Shown here piece by piece: positions 58,448 to 64,000 of a stretch of 64,000 nucleotides of DNA. The notes under the pieces are model-generated. The model was not told the DNA's origin, ran no database searches, and worked only from the letters and a program-made list of their open reading frames with translations. The position numbers were made by a program, and so were the translations under genes. The stretch is from the NCBI RefSeq assembly GCF_037975245.1, contig NC_092568.1:8257001-8321000 (forward strand), written 5' to 3'. This DNA is from Apostichopus japonicus. Lineage: Eukaryota > Echinodermata > Holothuroidea > Aspidochirotida > Stichopodidae. The first letter of the stretch is position 1; each line of letters starts with the position of its first letter.

Positions 58448-58890
58448 TAATCTTATGGAGCTAAACCAACCAATGACAGCAATAACATCCAAATCAGCCA
58501 CTAAATATTAATGTTACTCTGCATATTTATCTCCATGGACAATGTGACTTAAATAACCACGTAGGCCTCGGATATATCCGATAATCCGACCGACGGTTTT
58601 ACATCGCGAGGATTACATATGAGAAGGATATCAAGAGTGGTAATTAGTTACATTTACATCACCTCCTGAAACATAAATGACATCAATTAGTCATTCTTGT
58701 TTAGTAGCAACTGGGTAGGCAGTCCGTTTCCTGTTTGCGTTGTACACACATCGGTAAACAGTATTTATCACTCCAATTTGACACTCTCAATCATGAGTTG
58801 TCTTTAAGCTCCGTACTTTGAGCTAACAATAACAACGTCCCTCGTCAATCCACTGAGCGACTACCTGGGTCAATGACATGATATAATCGT

Positions 58891-58928
58891 GGGCGGGGGG
58901 AGGGGAGGGGAGGGGAGGGGGGTGGGGG
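58891..58928 (+). repeat. G-quadruplex-prone G tract
   Basis: GGGCGGGGGGAGGGG followed by more GGGGA units and GGGTGGGGG: at least six G runs of four or more within 38 bp. A classic G4-forming pattern. Confidence 0.85.
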
Positions 58929-59639
58929 CAAGTCACTGATGTGAGAATAAATAATAAAATTACAAAGTGGATACAAAATTATCCATGTTTATAATACAAT
59001 TTGTGTTCTTTGGTTGTTGTCAACTGCACGGATGTGCTGTACATCAATCTGAATATAGTTTTACCGTCGGCATCGTTAACTTTTCAAAGACCACTGCCAA
59101 AAAGACCAGCCATGAATGATTAACACCAAATTGTCATATATTGTCAAATAAATCAAATAAAATGCATCCATTTATGTACGTCAACAGAGTACTGATATGT
59201 TAATCAGAAGACGTCGCTTGGAGCTGCAAAATTTTTCAAAATAGACAGCATTGTTGTAAATCTTAAGGAGGCCCTCACAGGTGAAAACAGTCGACAATAT
59301 TCAGAGTTGGTTATAGATTGCCAAATATATTTAAAAGAGGGTTTTTGCATTTGGTCAATAATTTCAACAAAGCCTTCTGGGTATGACTCTTAATTTTTGC
59401 CACTTATAAGAAATGGGACATAAATTTTTGCAAGACGTGGGGGACTTAACAGAGTGCTTTTGAATCAAGTAGCACATATTAATATGACACAAACACTTCT
59501 GCAAAAGTGTTGTAAATGTGGGCTTTCACCTTCAATAGTCACTTGCATTTGTACTTTACCAATTAATTTTAAACATTGGGTTGACCTTCTTGCCTTTTCT
59601 GCACAGCCTGCTGCTTTGCTTTCCTTCTTTTAAGTTTGA

Positions 59640-59722
59640 CTTCTTACTCCTTTATGTTTTATTGCCTTGCGAGCACTGTAGTTTCCTTTTAGGGATCAAT
59701 AAAGTTATTCTTACTCTTACAA
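59640..59722 (+). repeat. Possible LINE 3' end
   Basis: TTTAGGGATCAATAAAGTTATTCTTACTCTTAC: a poly(A)-signal-containing tail with a short pyrimidine repeat, as seen at the 3' ends of several CR1/L2/RTE-like elements. No coding part is attached, so it is only a likely fragment. Confidence 0.35.
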
Positions 59723-61420
59723 TAACTTAATTAAAAATGATTTTTCTCACTAGTGCATTAACATATCACACAACATACTTGCAATAGCAAAACTAACATA
59801 AGGCTAGCCTACTCTCCAGATTGAGTTACCTAATTGAGAAGGATGATCCCCCTCCCGAAACTGTTTGCATGCTTATTTAAAGGTATTAATGAAAATCATC
59901 AGATGCCATTATCATTCGTTTACGAGGGCACACTGGCTCATGCCTTCTCTGCGTTTACGTCAAACATTGCTGTATGGTCAGTGTCGGTCATGGAATACCA
60001 TCCTTGTTTGTAGTGTTTTAATTGATTGCCATATGGTACATATATGATCATTAATGCTAGGTTGGTTTGTCACTCACTAATTTTTCATACATACATTATA
60101 TAAATACCTCACGATATCCTATCAGTAAAACTTATGTTGCTATTAAACATATATCACACACAACCATAAGGAAAGAGCAACTGATTTTTCCTGATATTAC
60201 CAAATTATTTCCAGTTACAATATTGAGTTGGATTCTGACATTTTTTCACTTTCTGTTGTGAGGCACTCCTTTAACACTTAGTCTATACAGTACAGGCCTT
60301 AAGCATTTTTTATAGAAGGACCTAGTCTTCTTTTTTTTTCCACACACAGAAATAGTCATGAGATCATAACAACCCACTCAACACCTCTTTAATTTTTGCT
60401 TTGGGCCATGACAAACTTCTCAGAGTTTATAACAAACAACACAAAAGTTATTTCTAATCTTATAATGGACAGTGGGAGTTAAGTTTATATGCAGCCCATT
60501 GACCTACAGCTAGGAGCTTCAATTTCACTCATCATACATATGGACAGAACAAATTGATCTAATTATTAAAAATCCGTCCTGCTGATATATTGGATATTTT
60601 CATTCTGCTGTTGCCACAATACCAGGTAATATTTCTTCTGCTGTTTGCCCCAATAATAGGTTATTTTCTTTACCTGATTTTGCCCCATTAACAAGTTTAT
60701 TTTGCTTCTTGTTAAAGCCATAAAGATATTTACTTAGTGATTAATATATTAAAAGACCCATGAAGTAAAAATTCAAACCTATAAGTCATAAACCATAAGA
60801 AAATAGGGCATATTACTTTGTTTTTAAATTTTCTCTGTCATCACTCACTATTACTTAAATCTCTTAACCCTGCGAAATGAGAAGAAAAATGGCATGCCAT
60901 GATTCAAGACGAGCGTTGTACTTTTGAAACCTGTCTAACTTTGGATCAACTGCCAGATCTAAAATTAACCAAACTAATGGCTACCTGTTGACTGAATAAA
61001 TCCAATTGAAAACAGACTAGACTCACTAAGAGAGGTAAAATGAAAAAAGAAATTAACAAATTGTTAGATACTAAAATTGGCTGCATAGTGTGTAGAGAAG
61101 ATAAGTGTTTAACAGTGACAAGTGGATAACCAGCTGAATCTAATCTTTTAAAATGGATATAAGATATTTTCTTGGCGAAATTTTGATGGAGATTTATCGA
61201 GCACAAATTTTACAAACACACACAGAGATTGGTCAATTGAAACAATGAAGATGTTTGTGAGCCACATGATAGGTAACCAGTCTGTTTGTAAATAAAGTAG
61301 CTAGACAAAATTTTGTTTTTCTAGATATTACAAAAACTTGACTAGACAGCATATACTGAGGAAACTTCCTCAACTGCAATAGTACTTCACATAATTAGTG
61401 TGAGATTAATGACTTCATAT
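59723..61420. other. Non-coding stretch, nothing recognised
   Basis: A/T-rich DNA with no supported exon or clear repeat structure on either strand. Confidence 0.5.
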
Positions 61421-61422
61421 CT

Positions 61423-61540
61423 CATTGATCCCCCTAGCCCAATGATCCACTTATCCCATTGATCCCCCTATCCCAATGATCCACCCACCCCATTGATCAC
61501 CCTATCCCAATGATCCACTTACCCCATTGATCCCCACCCC
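61423..61540. repeat. 34-bp tandem repeat, 3.4 copies
   Basis: CATTGATCCCCCTA..CCCAATGATCCAC repeated with starts at 61423, 61457, 61491 and 61525, exactly 34 bp apart. Each unit contains two half-units (CATTGATCC and CAATGATCC). Confidence 0.9.
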
Positions 61541-61979
61541 ACCTCTTAAATCTATCCTCCTGATGCCCATACTAAGGACAATTTACTTGATTTTAGTTTC
61601 TTTCAGAATAGTTAATAATTCACCAGTTTTTAGTTCTCTATTCTAGATTCTTAACTTTGAGTTCTCCATTTTACAGGTCTATCTCTTTACAAGCTAAAAG
61701 CCCTGGATAAATGTATGAAAGGGTTCGGGAATGATGAGGGGAGGAGGTAGTGGAATAAAAATATTGCACTTCCATCCACTCTCAGATGTGAAAGGGACGT
61801 TGATTCCTTCACCTTCATCACAACGGTGTAAAGCAAAATGTGAAGAGAAAAAAACAATGAACGATCAATGTGATTTCAATTTGGGGAAGAAGATATCTTA
61901 AAAGTACTCTCATCAACAATTATGAGGCTCTTAGATATGATTTCAGGATAAATAATACATCATAGTAAGGTCAGTCACC

Positions 61980-63600
61980 TGAGGAATATTAAGCATCAAA
62001 TGTCAATCGGATACCCTCTTCATCTCAAATAGATGGATTAGCGATAAACCGACACGGCACGATTACCAGCTAGCAAACCTCAAAACAAACTAATAACTTA
62101 TGACATTGATGAGAGGATGAGTGTCCCCCTGGTTTAAATTGACAAACCCTTCTAACAGAGATGTCAGTTTGGCTTTGTATATCAGTTTTGGATCATTAAA
62201 GAATTGGTCTGTTATGACGAGCTTAAGGTATCTCCAAAAAATTATCAATAATGAAAGGTCCTGCAAGGCTTGTACTGGGATACATGGTATATGTATGGAC
62301 GTCACTTTAAATCTGTCAGTAAAGGCCTTTAATACATAGAAACAAAGCATTGTCAGAAGTTGTAACTTTTAGTCCTTTCCTGGGGGATTTGACCGTCCAA
62401 AGTTATTCTTGGACCACTATCGTCTCAAGAAGATGGATAAGTGATGCACTAAAATACAGAACAATTAGCTTCTAGCAATTATATATGGAATGTTTTACCC
62501 CGTAGTTTGATAAGTCGATGAAACTGTGAGATCAATCAAGATGAATATGTCATAGCACCTTGATGTTACTATGGTTACACTACATGATTTCATAGGACTA
62601 TATCGGTTATACTTGGACTATTACACAAGGTCACCAGATATTGGGCCCATAGTTTTAAGAAACTGTAATTGTTAAAGACATTCCAGACTAATATCCTAGG
62701 AGAGGTTTTGTCCATCCAAATTATTCCACTGGTATCTAAAGTAGATAGATAAAACTTGGTAAACTGATTGAGAAAGATTCCTTTCTAGTTAGCAGTATAT
62801 ATGTTTTACACATGTGGTCTGAGTCAAGTTGATGAGTCTGTGGGAGTGATCAAGATTGAGATGTTATAGCACCTTTTCTACCACCACAATTAAGATACAC
62901 ATGGATTTGTAGGCTTATCTTGATTTAGTAAACTTAGAGATGGATGGAGTATCGTAAACAAAGGTCCCGAATATGAGTCCCAGGGTTTTAGAATTCTGAA
63001 AATGCAAAGAGTAATTTCCTCAAGGTTTTGACCATTATCCAAATTATTCCAAGACCGCTGTCATTCTCAAGTACAATAGATGGATTAGTGGTACACATTA
63101 GTAGCACAAAGGGATTAACAGCATAAACAGATTAAAGGAGAATGCTTTTCAGGCTTGAGGTTTATCTTGCTAAGGTTACGATGGACTTGAAGTCATAAAA
63201 TGTATGCATGGGATTGGTAAGAATTGAGTCCTTTCTGAAAACTAGGGTTGAATTAATACCATAATTTGTAAAGATTTGAACAGCATACAAGATAAACATC
63301 AAATTTCCTTAGAAGAAAATCAATATTGGGCCCAGATTTTGTATACAAGAAATTATGCTTTTAATAATACTTTGCTAGAGATACATGACCATCTACTGTA
63401 TTTAAAGACTCAGGCCAGAATTATAACAAATAGATAGATCAGTGGAAACCATACTTAATATGAAACCTCAAAGCATAATCATATGAAACTTTAAAACTTG
63501 ATATATATTAAACTTTCAAACTTGATATGAAACTTAATATAAAACTTATTTATGAAACTATGTTTAAGCCTTAATATTCTCAGATTCTAACCTTAACTGT
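61980..63600. repeat. Decayed ~320-bp tandem repeat
   Basis: Recurring blocks share TTTTG(A/T)CC..TCCAAATTATTC at about 62386, 62707 and 63023 (spacing ~320 and ~316). A following AGATGGAT(T/A)A motif is at about 62027, 62428, 62742, 63068 and 63413. Similarity is low, so copies are old. No coding frame is supported. Confidence 0.5.
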
Positions 63601-64000
63601 TTTGGCATGAAATCGCATTCAAATTCAGAGTAAAATCTATCAACTAAGAGCTACCTCAAAGTAAAAGGTAATACCAAATTTTCATTGTGGACAACATGTG
63701 TACATATTTACCACAGCTATATTTGCAATGCGGTGCAGAATAGTACACAAAAAGGTCAACTTTTTATAGCAGTTTTTTCCACATGCATGAACAGAATGAT
63801 TGAACAGGGAGGCTAATATTTAAACATTAGGATTATAACAGTGAAAGAAATGAACTTCAAAGTACAGCACTACTATATAGAATGAACTAAAGGTTTCAAT
63901 GGGGTAGGAACATCGAGGTACCCCACGCACATAGCAAGCTGTTGATGGAGGCTTGTTGAGGTATAACTACTTTATACAGGCCAATGCTTAAACAATTACA

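Overview
The window is intron-rich, AT-rich animal nuclear DNA. It contains long AT microsatellites, several tRNA-derived SINE families, short DNA transposons with target-site duplications, and split genes with GT-AG introns. No prokaryotic, plasmid or viral gene organisation is visible. The best-preserved protein (the catalytic half of PARP1) is close to vertebrate PARP1. Together with the repeat content this suggests a marine invertebrate, possibly an echinoderm such as a sea cucumber. The species guess is inference only.

Layout. 0-5 kb: a 34-bp minisatellite, AT repeats and one good orphan minus-strand exon (960-1059). 5-20 kb: three minus-strand exons with matching phases (19707-19851, 17132-17228, 5332-5479 with stop), which I read as the 3' end of one unrecognised gene. 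Between them lie a higher-order satellite (7361-8489), two inverted tRNA-SINEs flanking a MITE (14.2-15.3 kb) and a degenerate tandem repeat (16.4-16.9 kb). 20-28 kb: mobile-element rich. A decayed LINE 3' end is split by a hAT-type element with an 8-bp duplication. It is followed by telomere-like repeats, a MITE carrying a nested fold-back insertion, and a hAT MITE with GGCCGG subterminal repeats. 28.8-29.7 kb: one intact, intronless-coding short-chain dehydrogenase/reductase on the plus strand.

35.7-49.0 kb: the 3' eleven coding exons of PARP1 on the minus strand. They encode the end of the linker, WGR, the helical regulatory domain and the complete ART catalytic domain with its H-Y-E triad and stop codon. 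The phases of all ten joins agree and give 479 residues. The zinc-finger and BRCT exons were not found by eye in 49-64 kb and must lie further upstream or within unrecognised sequence. The PARP1 introns and 3' flank hold inverted copies of one minisatellite, three SINEs and a MITE.

49-64 kb: mostly non-coding. It holds two hAT MITEs, a fifth MITE copy, a G-quadruplex tract, a retroelement-like stem-loop shared with 13.3 kb, small tandem repeats and a decayed ~320-bp tandem repeat at 62.0-63.6 kb. The genes do not form a functional cluster. What is new here is mainly in the repeats: a five-copy TTAA-flanked MITE family, nested fold-backs, a 30-bp-stepped higher-order satellite and a covarying hairpin shared by two dispersed copies.
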